A DNA stretch of 64,000 bases from Moritella dasanensis ArB 0140 (GCF_000276805.1 NZ_AKXQ01000001.1:248001-312000), one strand, 5' to 3'. Counted from the first letter of the stretch, positions 44,894 to 54,632 are shown. Numbers and translations: made by a program. The notes: a model not told the origin generated them from the letters alone.

Positions 44894-46399
44894 ATGGCTA
44901 AAAAACAACAACTGACGGTATACGATATGGGCATAGATACCCATCAAGAACCAGTTGTATACATGAGAAATGATTGTCATATATGCCTAGCAGAAGGCTT
45001 AATGGCAAGCTCCCGAGTGCTGGTCATCTCCGGTTGCGAGCATATCATCGCGACACTTAACGTCGTTGAACAACACGTCCTGCCTGTCCAACATATCGGT
45101 TTCTCTTTGGTCACCTTACAGCGGCTTGGTGTCGTTAGTGGCGAAAAAGTACAAGTCAAACACGCACCTGTGGTGTTATCAACAAGCGCCGTTCGGAAAA
45201 AGATCTATGGGCATGAACTAAGCGAAGCTGATATTCGCTCTATCGTGGTAGATATCAGAGACCATCGCTATAGTGATATTGAAATCACCAGTTTTTTATG
45301 TGCTTGTGCTGGTAATAATTTGAGTGCCGCCGAGATCGTATCCTTGACCCGCATGATGGTCGATAGTGGTAAACGATTAAGTTGGCCCCTGCATACCAAT
45401 GTCTATGATAAACACTGTGTGGGTGGTTTGCCTGGCAATAGAACGACCCCCTTAGTAGTGGCAATAGCCAGTGCTGCTGGTTTGATTATTCCTAAAACGT
45501 CTTCACGCGCAATCACTTCGCCAGCAGGTACCGCTGATACCATGGAGGTGTTGATGAAGGTGGATCTTGATCTTGAACAGATCCAAGCGGTTGTTGAGCG
45601 CACCGGGGCTTGTCTCGTATGGGGCGGTGCGGTGAGTTTAAGCCCAATTGATGAAATCTTAATACGTATTGAAAGCGCCTTAAATCTCGATGGTGAGGGA
45701 CAGTTAATTGCATCGGTATTATCGAAGAAAATTGCCGCTGGCTCGACTCATGTGCTCATTGATATTCCGGTTGGAGACACCGCTAAAATTAGAACTCAGG
45801 CTGATGGCGAGCGCTTAGCCGATTTATTTGTTGAAGTCGGCACGACACTCGGACTCGGAATACGTTGTGTTATTAGCGATGGCAGTCATCCGATTGGTCG
45901 TGGCATCGGCCCCGCAGAAGAAGCGCGTGATGTGCTCGCGGTACTGCAGTTAGATGACCAAGCACCACAAGATCTACGCTCACGTTCGTTAACATTATCT
46001 GCTGAATTACTCAACTTTGCGCATGGTTATGGGCTTGATTTAGCTTTGCAGGTAGCGACCGAAATACTTGATAGTGGCCAGGCGTGGCAACAGTTCCAAC
46101 GTATTGTTGCTGCGCAAGGTGGTGGGAAAGACATACCGCAAGCAAATCATCATCGTATTGAATATGCCAAACGTAATGGGCGGGTTCGCAGTATTGATAA
46201 CCGCCGGCTGGCGCGATTGGCAAAATTAGCGGGTGCACCGAAAGAACAAGGTGCGGGTATTCGCTTGCATGTTGATGTGGGTGATAAGGTGTTAAAAGGT
46301 ATGCCGTTGTTTACTTTATTTTCCGATACTTTAGGGCAGCGTGATTACGCATTAGGTTACTTTAACGATAATCGTGATTTGTTTGAGATAGGAGAATGA
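44894..46399 (+). CDS. AMP phosphorylase/thymidine phosphorylase-family protein
   Basis: A phosphorylase of the TP/AMP-phosphorylase family, which releases the base from a nucleotide or nucleoside with phosphate. The 501-residue length and the extra N-terminal domain (about 1-100, LTVYDMGIDTHQEPVVY...VKHAP) match the archaeal AMP phosphorylase group rather than the 440-residue DeoA. The catalytic core is clear: DKHCVGGLPGNRTTPLVV, KTSSRAITSPAGTADTMEVL. In AMP phosphorylase the product is ribose 1,5-bisphosphate. It overlaps the next gene by four bases, a PRPP-synthetase homologue. Substrate (AMP, CMP, UMP or thymidine) not settled. Confidence 0.82.
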   Translation: MAKKQQLTVYDMGIDTHQEPVVYMRNDCHICLAEGLMASSRVLVISGCEHIIATLNVVEQHVLPVQHIGFSLVTLQRLGVVSGEKVQVKHAPVVLSTSAVRKKIYGHELSEADIRSIVVDIRDHRYSDIEITSFLCACAGNNLSAAEIVSLTRMMVDSGKRLSWPLHTNVYDKHCVGGLPGNRTTPLVVAIASAAGLIIPKTSSRAITSPAGTADTMEVLMKVDLDLEQIQAVVERTGACLVWGGAVSLSPIDEILIRIESALNLDGEGQLIASVLSKKIAAGSTHVLIDIPVGDTAKIRTQADGERLADLFVEVGTTLGLGIRCVISDGSHPIGRGIGPAEEARDVLAVLQLDDQAPQDLRSRSLTLSAELLNFAHGYGLDLALQVATEILDSGQAWQQFQRIVAAQGGGKDIPQANHHRIEYAKRNGRVRSIDNRRLARLAKLAGAPKEQGAGIRLHVDVGDKVLKGMPLFTLFSDTLGQRDYALGYFNDNRDLFEIGE

Positions 46400-47364
46400 G
46401 TATGGCCACTGTTATGAATAGTACAATGGATGTGGAATTGACACCGGCTATTTTATTCGCGCTAAATGAGCATCCCCTACAGAGTCAATTATGTCAGCGA
46501 TTACCTGCAGTGAATGGACAGCACAGCACAAGACGGTTTCCTGATGGCGAGTCTTATTTGCGTATTGATACAGCAGTGCAAGATAGGCACTGTATCGTGT
46601 TGGCGGATCTTGCTTATCCAGATGATAAATTTCTCTCGTTGATATTTTTAGTGGCCACATTACGTGAGTTGGGCGCAGCATCTGTGGGACTTGTTGCACC
46701 TTATTTGTGTTACATGCGCCAGGATAAACGTTTCTCTGCTGGCGAGGCCGTTACCTCGCGTATTTTTGCCAGCCAATTATCATCACAAATAGACTGGTTA
46801 GTTACTGTTGATCCGCATTTACACCGCTACCACGCACTTGATGAAATTTATACGATCCCTAGCAAGGTTGTGCATGCTGCGCCGTTATTATCACAATGGT
46901 TACTCAGTCAAAAGGCAATGTTATTAGTTGGCCCTGATGCTGAAAGTGAGCAGTGGGTTTCACAGGTTGCAAGTATTTGTCATCATCCTTATGTTGTCGG
47001 CAGCAAGCAGCGTCTAGGCGATACAAATGTCATTGTTTCCTTGCCAGATTTAAGTAATTTTAAAGACTATACTGCGGTGATCATCGATGACGTAATTGCC
47101 AGTGGCCAGACTGTCGTAAAATGCATCGACGCGTTACATAAGCAGGGCGTTAAACACATTTTTTGTGCTTCGGTGCATGGTATTTTTGTTGATGGTGTTG
47201 ATAAGGTATTGCTAGAAAAGGGGGTGAGTCAGTTAATTACTACGAATTCAATCCCACACGCTTCTAACATGCTAGATCTGAGTGATATTTTAGTGGCACC
47301 GATTAATCAGAGTATCGCATTGTTAGCCAGTGCTGTGAATTGCAATACAATAAGTGGTAGCTAA
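46396..47364 (+). CDS. prs: Ribose-phosphate pyrophosphokinase-like protein (class III-like)
   Basis: A PRPP synthetase homologue with the type I phosphoribosyltransferase loop VIIDDVIASGQTVVK near residue 230, the FPDGESYLRI substrate segment, PYLCYMRQDKRFSAGEAVTSR, and VDPHLHRYHALDE. Length 322. It resembles the short archaeal-type enzymes rather than the housekeeping bacterial Prs, so a paralogue is likely. It is coupled to the phosphorylase gene (ATGA overlap), so together they may salvage nucleotides by way of ribose phosphates; exact reaction is inferred. Confidence 0.8.
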   Translation: MSMATVMNSTMDVELTPAILFALNEHPLQSQLCQRLPAVNGQHSTRRFPDGESYLRIDTAVQDRHCIVLADLAYPDDKFLSLIFLVATLRELGAASVGLVAPYLCYMRQDKRFSAGEAVTSRIFASQLSSQIDWLVTVDPHLHRYHALDEIYTIPSKVVHAAPLLSQWLLSQKAMLLVGPDAESEQWVSQVASICHHPYVVGSKQRLGDTNVIVSLPDLSNFKDYTAVIIDDVIASGQTVVKCIDALHKQGVKHIFCASVHGIFVDGVDKVLLEKGVSQLITTNSIPHASNMLDLSDILVAPINQSIALLASAVNCNTISGS

Positions 47365-47953
47365 GAAATTGACAATAAACGGCTTTTTCATATTTTGTGG
47401 CTTAGTATGTTTGATATTACTCATCGTTATTAATTCGGTGAATGCTGCATCAAAGGTTGATGAGGCTGGAACCCATCTGCCATTAATCGCTGAGTTCCGT
47501 GGTGGTATATTAGTGCATAATATTGGACCGATCGCCCCTGATGAAGAACACGGTGTTGATGTTAATATGGAATTACATTTTCAATCACCCAAATTTCTCA
47601 GTGCACTCGGCGAGCCTAAGCCTTTTGTAGGCACGACAATTAATACTGAGGGTGATACCAGTTTTCTTTATACCGGTTTCATGTGGGACTTTGATATAAC
47701 AGAGTCCTTCTTTGCTAGTCTCGGTCTCGGGATGACAGTGCATAATGGTAATAGTGGTGTGGTAGAGGAAGGCGATGGGCTGACAACGCTTGGGTGCTGG
47801 TGGTTGTTCAGGGAGTCTCTTGAATTCGGCTATAAATTGGACAAGCAGGTGTCAATTGCTGTGCTTTGGGATCACGTATCACATGGGGAGCTCTGCAGTG
47901 ACCGAAATAGCGGCATGGATAATATGGGACTCAGGTTGCATTACCAATTTTAA
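47354..47953 (+). CDS. PagL-like lipid A 3-O-deacylase / acyloxyacyl hydrolase family protein
   Basis: A 199-residue (or shorter) outer-membrane-type protein. A signal-type segment (FFIFCGLVCLILLIVINSVNA) is followed by a predicted beta-barrel. The end has the WDHVSHGEL segment with H-x-S and a terminal aromatic (LHYQF), as in PagL-type lipid A deacylases. The start codon is uncertain: GTG 47354 overlaps the upstream stop, and TTG 47369 is also possible. Whether it trims lipid A is inferred from the motif. Confidence 0.7.
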   Translation: MVAKKLTINGFFIFCGLVCLILLIVINSVNAASKVDEAGTHLPLIAEFRGGILVHNIGPIAPDEEHGVDVNMELHFQSPKFLSALGEPKPFVGTTINTEGDTSFLYTGFMWDFDITESFFASLGLGMTVHNGNSGVVEEGDGLTTLGCWWLFRESLEFGYKLDKQVSIAVLWDHVSHGELCSDRNSGMDNMGLRLHYQF

Positions 47954-47957
47954 CGGT

Positions 47958-48006
47958 AAAAAAGCCCTGCGATGATGAAGTATTCCATCGTCACAGGGCT
48001 TTTTTA
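47958..48006. terminator. Bidirectional rho-independent terminator
   Basis: AAAAAAGCCCTG pairs with CAGGGCTTTTTT, with GATGATG/CATCGTC inside, between convergent genes. Confidence 0.9.
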
Positions 48007-48052
48007 TATCATGTACTTAAGACTATGTGATTAACATTTCTCAATTACCAGG

Positions 48053-49291
48053 CTAACCAACAGCAGGGATCACGTCAGCCATTTGTAAAAACTGCGACGT
48101 GATAATCAAGCAACCCATTAAGCTAGCCAGTACCAGTGTGCTATTACCACCGATAACGCGGTAACCACTTGCTTGGGCTTTACGTTGTTTCGATACCATA
48201 GCAACAGGCAAGAAGATCGCGAGAATAACCAGTGCGATTGCGGCATAACCTAACGCGGAAATGAAACCTTGTGGGTAAAACAGGGCAAAAGCCAGTGGTG
48301 GTAAAAATGTAACGAGTGCTGTTTTCACGCGATGTAACTTACCATCAGTGCCAGCGTTAGCGTCACTGCTATTAATCGTAGTATTGGTGCGTTTCATCAT
48401 CCCAGATAACAAATCAAACAAGCCTAAACTCACGCCTAAGAATGATGTTGCCAAAGCAAGATCTGCAAACACCGAGACAGACTGGCTGACTTGCGGTTGT
48501 TGTAATACTGAACTAAGTGAAGCAATGAAACTGGTTAGCGAGTTATTTTCCATTAACGTAGCTTGGCTTAACACACCTTGTGTTGCAACTTGCCATAACA
48601 GGTAAATAACAAGTGGGGCGGATGCGCCACAAATCATCACTTTTTTCAGTGTTTTAATATCAATACCGACATAACGTACGATTGACGGGATGCTGCCGTG
48701 GAAACCAAACGACGTAAAAATCACCGGTAATGCGGACAATAATAAACCTTGCTGTACAGGCATTTCTAATAAATTAATCGATTCAACGTGTGGAAATAGT
48801 AGGCTTAGCGTGAGGGCTAACACAATAATTTTAACACTAAACAATACACGGTTGACCATATCCACTGAATGCGTACCGATAGAGACGACCGTCGCGACTA
48901 TGATTGTCAGCAGTATTGCGCCAAACTGTGGCGTCAGTTCTAAACTCAGTAAATCATTGATCTTGTGCGTTAACTGCGAACCGCCACCGGCGATGTAAGC
49001 CGCACAAAGTGCATAGAATAAGAAGAAAGAAGCAAATGTCGCGAGGTATTGACCCGGTTTACCGAGTAAATTTTTGGCAAGGGAATTAAGCGTTGCATCT
49101 TGTTCAGCGTGTTGATGAATCTCTAACATCAACAAGGCGGTATACGTCATTAAACCCCAGTTTAGGATGATCAAGAAAGCCGCGGTATAGAAACCTAAAC
49201 CGGCTGATGCAAGGGGTAACGCTAACATACCACCACCAAGTGCGGTGCCAGCAACAATAAGGGTACTGCCTACTATCTTATTCGAAGTCAT
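48053..49291 (-). CDS. Aromatic amino acid permease (TyrP/Mtr-like, HAAAP family)
   Basis: An inner-membrane proton symporter for tyrosine or tryptophan. It has about 11 hydrophobic segments and the family start KIVGSTLIVAGTALGGGMLALP, with a GFHGSIPSIVRYVG segment in the middle. 412 residues from ATG 49291; 49303 adds four residues. Two TyrR boxes lie upstream, at 49323 and 49441, which favours a tyrosine or aromatic permease under TyrR control. Confidence 0.9.
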   Translation of the reverse strand: MTSNKIVGSTLIVAGTALGGGMLALPLASAGLGFYTAAFLIILNWGLMTYTALLMLEIHQHAEQDATLNSLAKNLLGKPGQYLATFASFFLFYALCAAYIAGGGSQLTHKINDLLSLELTPQFGAILLTIIVATVVSIGTHSVDMVNRVLFSVKIIVLALTLSLLFPHVESINLLEMPVQQGLLLSALPVIFTSFGFHGSIPSIVRYVGIDIKTLKKVMICGASAPLVIYLLWQVATQGVLSQATLMENNSLTSFIASLSSVLQQPQVSQSVSVFADLALATSFLGVSLGLFDLLSGMMKRTNTTINSSDANAGTDGKLHRVKTALVTFLPPLAFALFYPQGFISALGYAAIALVILAIFLPVAMVSKQRKAQASGYRVIGGNSTLVLASLMGCLIITSQFLQMADVIPAVG

Positions 49292-49322
49292 AAAACATTC
49301 CATTACGGATAATCGCTAAGGG

Positions 49323-49340
49323 TGTAAACTTAAATTTACA
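49323..49340 (-). promoter_or_regulatory. TyrR box 1 upstream of the aromatic amino acid permease
   Basis: TGTAAACTTAAATTTACA matches the TyrR consensus TGTAAA-N6-TTTACA perfectly. It lies about 32 bases upstream of the permease start. Confidence 0.85.
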
Positions 49341-49440
49341 CCAAATGCCTTAAACATCTATAAATCGCTAAGGTTGAGCGAGTTTACTTATTTTATAGGG
49401 CTTGGTGCAACAGTTTTGGTGTAAAATGTGTAAATTAAAG

Positions 49441-49458
49441 TGTAATATATTGTTTACA
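49441..49458 (-). promoter_or_regulatory. TyrR box 2 (near-perfect)
   Basis: TGTAATATATTGTTTACA fits TGTAAA-N6-TTTACA with one mismatch. It lies 118 bases further upstream from box 1, a spacing suited to cooperative TyrR control. A third half-site (TGTAAAATGTGTAAA) sits between at about 49423. Confidence 0.65.
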
Positions 49459-49589
49459 CGTTTAGTTTTAATCATGAATCAATATAAATTACCGCGGACA
49501 GCTTGCCAATCTGCTTATGTAGACTACGCTCTGACTCAATTACGTAGTACCATAGCCGGGTCTTTAAATTGCTCAGATAATAATCCTCT

Positions 49590-51425
49590 ATGTTTAAGTT
49601 TTTCGAAAAAATGTCCTCGGCGTTCCCTAAGCATCAGCCAGAACAGCCGCCGCAAGATCTCGTGGCTTTTTGCCGTTACTATACGCGTGGTTTTGAGTCG
49701 CCGTTATTAGCGATGGCAATATTAAGTGCAATGATCGCGATATTAGAAGTGTCGTTATTTGGCTTTATGGGACAGCTGGTGGATTGGTTATCAAACCATG
49801 AACCGCAAAATTTCCTTAATGAAGAAAGTACCAACCTTATTGGCTTAAGTGTATTGATACTGGTGGGGATGCCATTATTAGTATTGCTGCACTCGTTAAT
49901 CATGCATCAGACATTGCTGGGTAATTACCCTATGTCTATTCGTTGGTTAGCTCACCGTTATTTATTACGTCAAAGTGTGTCTTTTTTCCAAAGCGACTTT
50001 GCCGGACGTATTGCGACCAAGGTAATGCAAACAGCCTTATCCGTGCGTGAAACTGTAATGAAATTGCTGGATGTATTGGTTTATATCTCGGTGTACTTCC
50101 TAGCAATGCTGGTGATGATCGGCCAAGCAGACATGCGCCTGATGTTGCCGATGCTGGCGTGGTTTGTTGGTTTTATTGCCATTCAGTTATATTTTGTACC
50201 TAAGCTTAAGAAGATCTCGACAGAGCAAGCTAATGCGCGTTCGATGATGACTGGCCGATTAGTTGATAGTTATACCAACATCACCACGGTGAAACTGTTC
50301 TCGCATAACTCTCGCGAAATGGTGTATGCCGAAGAAGGCATGGACGAATTCCTTGTCACTGTGCATAAACAGATGCGTTTAGTAACCGGTTTTACTTTCT
50401 GCGTTGAATTATTGAATTACTTATTATTGTTCGGCGTCGGTGCAATTTCGATCATGTTGTGGTTAGACTCGAGTTTAAGTGTCGGTATCATTGCTGTTGC
50501 GATCAGTTTAGCGCTTCGTCTAAACAGTATGTCGAAATGGATCATGTGGGAAATTGGTGGTCTATTTGAAAACATGGGCACAGTGATTGACGGCATGAAT
50601 ACCTTGGCTAAACCGATTGAGATTGAAGACAAACCAAATGCTAAACCGTTAACGGTATCGGCAGGTGAAATCGAATTTGATAATATCAGTTTTCATTACG
50701 GTGAATCAGCTGGGGTGATTGAGAAATTAAACCTGACGATAAAAGCGGGTGAAAAAGTCGGTCTAGTGGGGCGTTCTGGTGCCGGTAAATCGACCTTAGT
50801 TAACTTGTTAATGCGATTTCATGATGTTGAGTCTGGCGCGATAAAAATTGATGGCCAAAATATCAGTGATGTTCAGCAAGACAGTTTACGCGGTCAAATC
50901 GGTATGGTTACACAAGATACCTCGTTATTACACCGTACTATTCGTGACAATATTATGTATGGCGATCCAGATGCCAGCGAAGCACAACTGCTTAAAGCAA
51001 CAGAGCAAGCTTGTGCCCATGAGTTTATTAGTACCCTGACGGATACCTTTGGTAACAAGGGTTATGATGCGCAAGTTGGTGAGCGTGGGGTTAAACTCTC
51101 GGGTGGTCAACGCCAGCGTATCGCTATTTCTCGCGTCTTATTAAAGGATGCACCCATTCTGGTATTAGATGAAGCGACATCGGCGTTAGATTCTGAAGTT
51201 GAATCAGCCATTCAAGATAGCTTAAATGAATTGATGGAGGGCAAAACGGTGATAGCGATTGCTCACCGTTTATCAACCATTGCGGCGATGGACCGTTTGA
51301 TTATTTTAGATCAAGGGTGTGTGATAGAGCAGGGTACTCATCAAGAGTTGATTGCTAAAAAAGGTATTTATGCGCAACTTTGGGCACATCAAACCGGTGG
51401 TTTTATCGGTGAAAGCGCTTCATAG
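49590..51425 (+). CDS. ABC transporter, fused permease and ATPase (exporter)
   Basis: A half-size ABC exporter of the MsbA/YddA type. The N-terminal 300 residues hold the six-helix transmembrane domain (for example IVLVGMPLLVLLHSLI, YISVYFLAMLVMI). The C-terminal ATPase has Walker A GRSGAGKST (about 391-399), the LSGGQRQR signature near 503 and Walker B ILVLDEAT near 524. It is likely a homodimer; the substrate is unknown (lipid or drug). 611 residues. Ribosome site is weak; ATG 49611 is an alternative start. Confidence 0.85.
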   Translation: MFKFFEKMSSAFPKHQPEQPPQDLVAFCRYYTRGFESPLLAMAILSAMIAILEVSLFGFMGQLVDWLSNHEPQNFLNEESTNLIGLSVLILVGMPLLVLLHSLIMHQTLLGNYPMSIRWLAHRYLLRQSVSFFQSDFAGRIATKVMQTALSVRETVMKLLDVLVYISVYFLAMLVMIGQADMRLMLPMLAWFVGFIAIQLYFVPKLKKISTEQANARSMMTGRLVDSYTNITTVKLFSHNSREMVYAEEGMDEFLVTVHKQMRLVTGFTFCVELLNYLLLFGVGAISIMLWLDSSLSVGIIAVAISLALRLNSMSKWIMWEIGGLFENMGTVIDGMNTLAKPIEIEDKPNAKPLTVSAGEIEFDNISFHYGESAGVIEKLNLTIKAGEKVGLVGRSGAGKSTLVNLLMRFHDVESGAIKIDGQNISDVQQDSLRGQIGMVTQDTSLLHRTIRDNIMYGDPDASEAQLLKATEQACAHEFISTLTDTFGNKGYDAQVGERGVKLSGGQRQRIAISRVLLKDAPILVLDEATSALDSEVESAIQDSLNELMEGKTVIAIAHRLSTIAAMDRLIILDQGCVIEQGTHQELIAKKGIYAQLWAHQTGGFIGESAS

Positions 51426-51495
51426 TGAAAAATAGGTCTCAAACATTAATCTTAAAAAGAATGCTTATAAAGAGATCGTAAAATAGCCCTGAAAA

Positions 51496-51549
51496 ATATG
51501 CAGCTCACAAAATAGCCATAATGGTGAGCTGCATATATTTTTTTGTTTT
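51496..51549 (+). terminator. Rho-independent terminator
   Basis: ATATGCAGCTCAC pairs with GTGAGCTGCATAT, followed by a run of T, after the ABC exporter and before feoA. Confidence 0.9.
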
Positions 51550-51684
51550 ATACCCCACCTATAAATAAATCCACCTGTTATATAAAAATACTACTTTATG
51601 ACTATTTTTAAGTCATTTTGACGATTTCATTTATACTGTATTGATTCATATCAAGAGTAATTTATACTGCCTGCGTAGAATGTT

Positions 51685-51703
51685 AATAATAATAGTTATC
51701 ATT
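51685..51703 (+). promoter_or_regulatory. Possible Fur box upstream of feoA
   Basis: AATAATAATAGTTATCATT resembles the 19-base Fur consensus in many positions, 17 bases before the feoA ATG. By-eye match only. Confidence 0.5.
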
Positions 51704-51719
51704 AGGATTAGGTGTAGAT

Positions 51720-51947
51720 ATGAAGTTAGCGTTATTAAACGATGGTGTTGTCGCTACAATTACCGATATGTCAGCTTTACCTGCTGACACACGCAAGAAG
51801 TTAATGGTGATGGGCGTATTGCCACAGACCGAAGTAACACTGATGCGTCGTGCCCCTATGGGAGATCCTTTACAAATATCTGTTCGCGGTATGTCTGTTG
51901 CAATTCGTAAGCAACTCGCGCAACAAATTGAAGTCGAGGTCGTTTAA
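51720..51947 (+). CDS. feoA: Ferrous iron transport protein A
   Basis: A 75-residue SH3-like protein that supports FeoB. It has the family motif VMGVLPQTEVTLMRRAPMGDPLQISVRG. First gene of feoABC; its stop overlaps the FeoB start (TAATG), so translation is coupled. Confidence 0.95.
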   Translation: MKLALLNDGVVATITDMSALPADTRKKLMVMGVLPQTEVTLMRRAPMGDPLQISVRGMSVAIRKQLAQQIEVEVV

Positions 51948-54259
51948 TGTTGTATCAAATCCTTACTATTGGTAACCCAAATAGCGGTAAAACCACTTTA
52001 TTTAATGCATTAACGGGTGCTAACCAACGTGTTGGTAACTGGGCTGGTGTGACTGTTGATAAAAAAACAGGGCGTTATGGTCACGCTGGTGATGAGTTTT
52101 TATTAACGGACTTACCCGGCATCTATGCTTTAGACAGCAGTAATGAAGTGAACAGTGTCGATGAAATGATCGCATCGAAAGCGGCATTAAATCATGCTGC
52201 GGACTTGATCATTAACATCGTTGATGCCTCATGCCTAGAGCGTAGCTTGTACATGACGTTACAACTGCGAGAGTTAGGCCGTCCTATGGTTGTGGTCTTA
52301 AACAAGATGGATGTGCTGGCGCGTCAACGCCAAGTATTAGATATTAAAAAGTTAGAGAAAGCCCTTGGTTGCCCAGTATTAGCCTTGTCTGCCAATGCTA
52401 AAAGTGAAGTCAGCGAATTTAAACAAAATCTGCATTCATTAGTACAAAAAGGTGTAACAACAACACCGCTGGCGATGAACTATGGTCCAGAAATAGAAGC
52501 GGCGATTAGCGAATTAGATATTCACTTTTATGAGCATAATGTAGCGCCTCGTTCGCTGGCTGTTCGCGCATTAGAGAATGACAGTTTAGTGAGTGACTTA
52601 CTCAGTTTAGATATCCTGATGCAGGTGTCAGAAGTAAAGAATAAAGTGGCGGAGTCGGTCGAAACTGATTTCCATATTGCCAATGTCCGTTACACCTTCT
52701 TACACAAGTTATGTAATAAAGTACGTCGTCAAGAAGGTAAGTTAAGCCGTTCATTCAGTGATAAAGTCGACCAAGTCGTATTGAATAAATACATTGGCAT
52801 CCCGTTCTTCTTTGCGGTGATGTATTTGATGTTTATGTTCTCGATAAACATTGGTGGCGCATTTATCGATTTCTTCGATATCAGCTTTGGCAGTGTCCTT
52901 GTTGATGGCGGCCATTATTTGCTCGACGGCTTGTTACCCGTGTGGTTAGTGACTATTATTGCCAATGGTATTGGTGGTGGTATTCAAACGGTTGCGACTT
53001 TCATTCCGGTGATTGGTTGCTTGTATTTATTCTTGTCATTACTTGAAAGCTCAGGCTACATGGCGCGTGCTGCGTTTGTACTTGATAAAGTAATGCAAAA
53101 AATCGGCCTACCAGGTAAAGCATTTGTACCCTTGGTGCTTGGTTTTGGTTGTAACGTACCCGCGATTATGGCGACACGTACATTAGAGCATGAGCGTGAA
53201 CGTCGATTAGCCGCAGCAATGGCTCCGTTTATGTCATGTGGTGCGCGATTACCTGTTTATGCCTTGTTTTCTGCGGCCTTCTTTCCTGAACATGGTCAGA
53301 ATATTGTCTTTGCCTTATACATTATTGGTATTTTGGTGGCGGTATTCACGGGGATGTTATTACGTTGGAGCCTGTACCCAGGTCGCAGTGATAGCTTTAT
53401 CATGGAAATGCCTGATTACGAATTACCAACGATGCAAAACATGCTGATTATTACTTGGCAAAAACTAAAACGTTTTGTTTTTGGTGCCGGTAAAACGATT
53501 GTCTTAGTGGTGGCGTTTTTAAGCTTCTTTAACTCACTGGGTACCGATGGTAGCTTTGGCAACGAAGAGAGTGAAAGTTCGATATTGTCGCAAGTCTCCC
53601 AAGTGGCAACACCATTACTTGCCCCCATTGGTATTCAAGCTGATAACTGGCAAGCAACTGTGGGTATTATTACCGGTATTTTTGCCAAAGAAGCGGTGAT
53701 TGGTACCTTGAATAGCTTGTACTCAAGCGCAGAAGGTGACGATGCCGAATTTGATTTACTCGCGAGTTTAGAAGAAGCGGTATTATCAATCCCTGCCAAC
53801 TTAGCCGACTTAAGTTATTCAGATCCGCTGGGCGTTGATGTGGGTGATTTGACCGACATGAGTGCAGTTGCTGACGATCAAGAAGTTGATGTGACGCTGT
53901 TTGGTAACTTAAAAGACAGCTTTGGTTCTGACGCAGCAGCCTTTGCTTTCTTATTGTTTATTTTATTATACACGCCTTGTGCGGCGGCAATGGGCGCTTA
54001 TGTACGTGAATTTGGCCGACCGTTTGCCGTATTCATTGCTAGCTGGACTATGTACTTAGGCTACTTTGTTGCGACTATGTACTATCAAATCGCTGAGTTC
54101 GCAGCGCATCCGGCATCAAGCATCGGCTGGATAAGTTTCTTCAGTGTGCTAATGCTGATTGTTGTGGCGCTGTTGAAAAAACAAGGTAACAAAGTAAAAC
54201 TACAAGAGGAGAAGGGCCAATATGATTTTAACGCGCCTGAAAGATCATCTTGTTGCTAA
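51947..54259 (+). CDS. feoB: Ferrous iron transporter FeoB
   Basis: The inner-membrane Fe(II) transporter. The N-terminal G domain has G1 GNPNSGKTT (residues 9-17), switch GVTVDKKTG and G3 DLPGIYAL near 54, followed by the helical GDI-like region. The membrane part carries two Gate motifs, GFGCNVPAIMATRTLE and FMSCGARLPVYALF. 770 residues, normal length. Confidence 0.97.
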   Translation: MLYQILTIGNPNSGKTTLFNALTGANQRVGNWAGVTVDKKTGRYGHAGDEFLLTDLPGIYALDSSNEVNSVDEMIASKAALNHAADLIINIVDASCLERSLYMTLQLRELGRPMVVVLNKMDVLARQRQVLDIKKLEKALGCPVLALSANAKSEVSEFKQNLHSLVQKGVTTTPLAMNYGPEIEAAISELDIHFYEHNVAPRSLAVRALENDSLVSDLLSLDILMQVSEVKNKVAESVETDFHIANVRYTFLHKLCNKVRRQEGKLSRSFSDKVDQVVLNKYIGIPFFFAVMYLMFMFSINIGGAFIDFFDISFGSVLVDGGHYLLDGLLPVWLVTIIANGIGGGIQTVATFIPVIGCLYLFLSLLESSGYMARAAFVLDKVMQKIGLPGKAFVPLVLGFGCNVPAIMATRTLEHERERRLAAAMAPFMSCGARLPVYALFSAAFFPEHGQNIVFALYIIGILVAVFTGMLLRWSLYPGRSDSFIMEMPDYELPTMQNMLIITWQKLKRFVFGAGKTIVLVVAFLSFFNSLGTDGSFGNEESESSILSQVSQVATPLLAPIGIQADNWQATVGIITGIFAKEAVIGTLNSLYSSAEGDDAEFDLLASLEEAVLSIPANLADLSYSDPLGVDVGDLTDMSAVADDQEVDVTLFGNLKDSFGSDAAAFAFLLFILLYTPCAAAMGAYVREFGRPFAVFIASWTMYLGYFVATMYYQIAEFAAHPASSIGWISFFSVLMLIVVALLKKQGNKVKLQEEKGQYDFNAPERSSCC

Positions 54260-54458
54260 CGGAAAAACCGGCAGAACTGAATTAGCAAAAAAGTTTGGCA
54301 TTAGCGAAGATGGTATTGATGCAATGCTAGCATTGTGGATAGCCAAAGGTAAAATATCGACAAGCATCAGTGAGCGTCCTCGGCTTGGACAATTAAACTG
54401 CGATGTTTGGTACCGTTGGAATGATGACAATGAACTGGCTATTACAGTGTTGAACTGA
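54222..54458 (+). CDS. feoC: FeoC-like regulator
   Basis: A 78-residue winged-helix protein at the end of the feoABC operon (DHLVANGKTGRTELAKKFGISE, then MLALWIAKGKIS). It overlaps feoB by 38 bases. Only one cysteine is present (LNCDVWYRW), so the Fe-S cluster cysteines seen in enteric FeoC are missing, as in Vibrio-type FeoC. Confidence 0.8.
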   Translation: MILTRLKDHLVANGKTGRTELAKKFGISEDGIDAMLALWIAKGKISTSISERPRLGQLNCDVWYRWNDDNELAITVLN

Positions 54459-54527
54459 GTTTTTATTAGTAGTAAACATTATTAGTAGCAAACATTATTA
54501 TCAGTAAGTTTTAATAACATCAATAAA

Positions 54528-54567
54528 AAGGTAAATACTTGACTATTTAAGTCGGGTATTTGCCTTT
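54528..54567 (+). terminator. Hairpin after feoC
   Basis: AAAGGTAAATACTTGAC pairs with GTCGGGTATTTGCCTTT. No long T tract, so termination strength is uncertain. Confidence 0.6.
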
Positions 54568-54632
54568 AGTCAATTACAGCCCCTGTTTTTACTCATATAC
54601 TTTAGTTAATTCTTATTTTAAAGGTCAAATCA

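Noticed and set aside
44894..46399. Ordinary thymidine phosphorylase DeoA
   Set aside because: Has an extra N-terminal domain and length as in archaeal AMP phosphorylases, and the partner is a PRPP-synthetase homologue, not deoB/deoD.
49402..49710. 102-residue ORF ahead of the ABC exporter
   Set aside because: Runs through TyrR boxes and into the exporter gene in another frame; a shadow.
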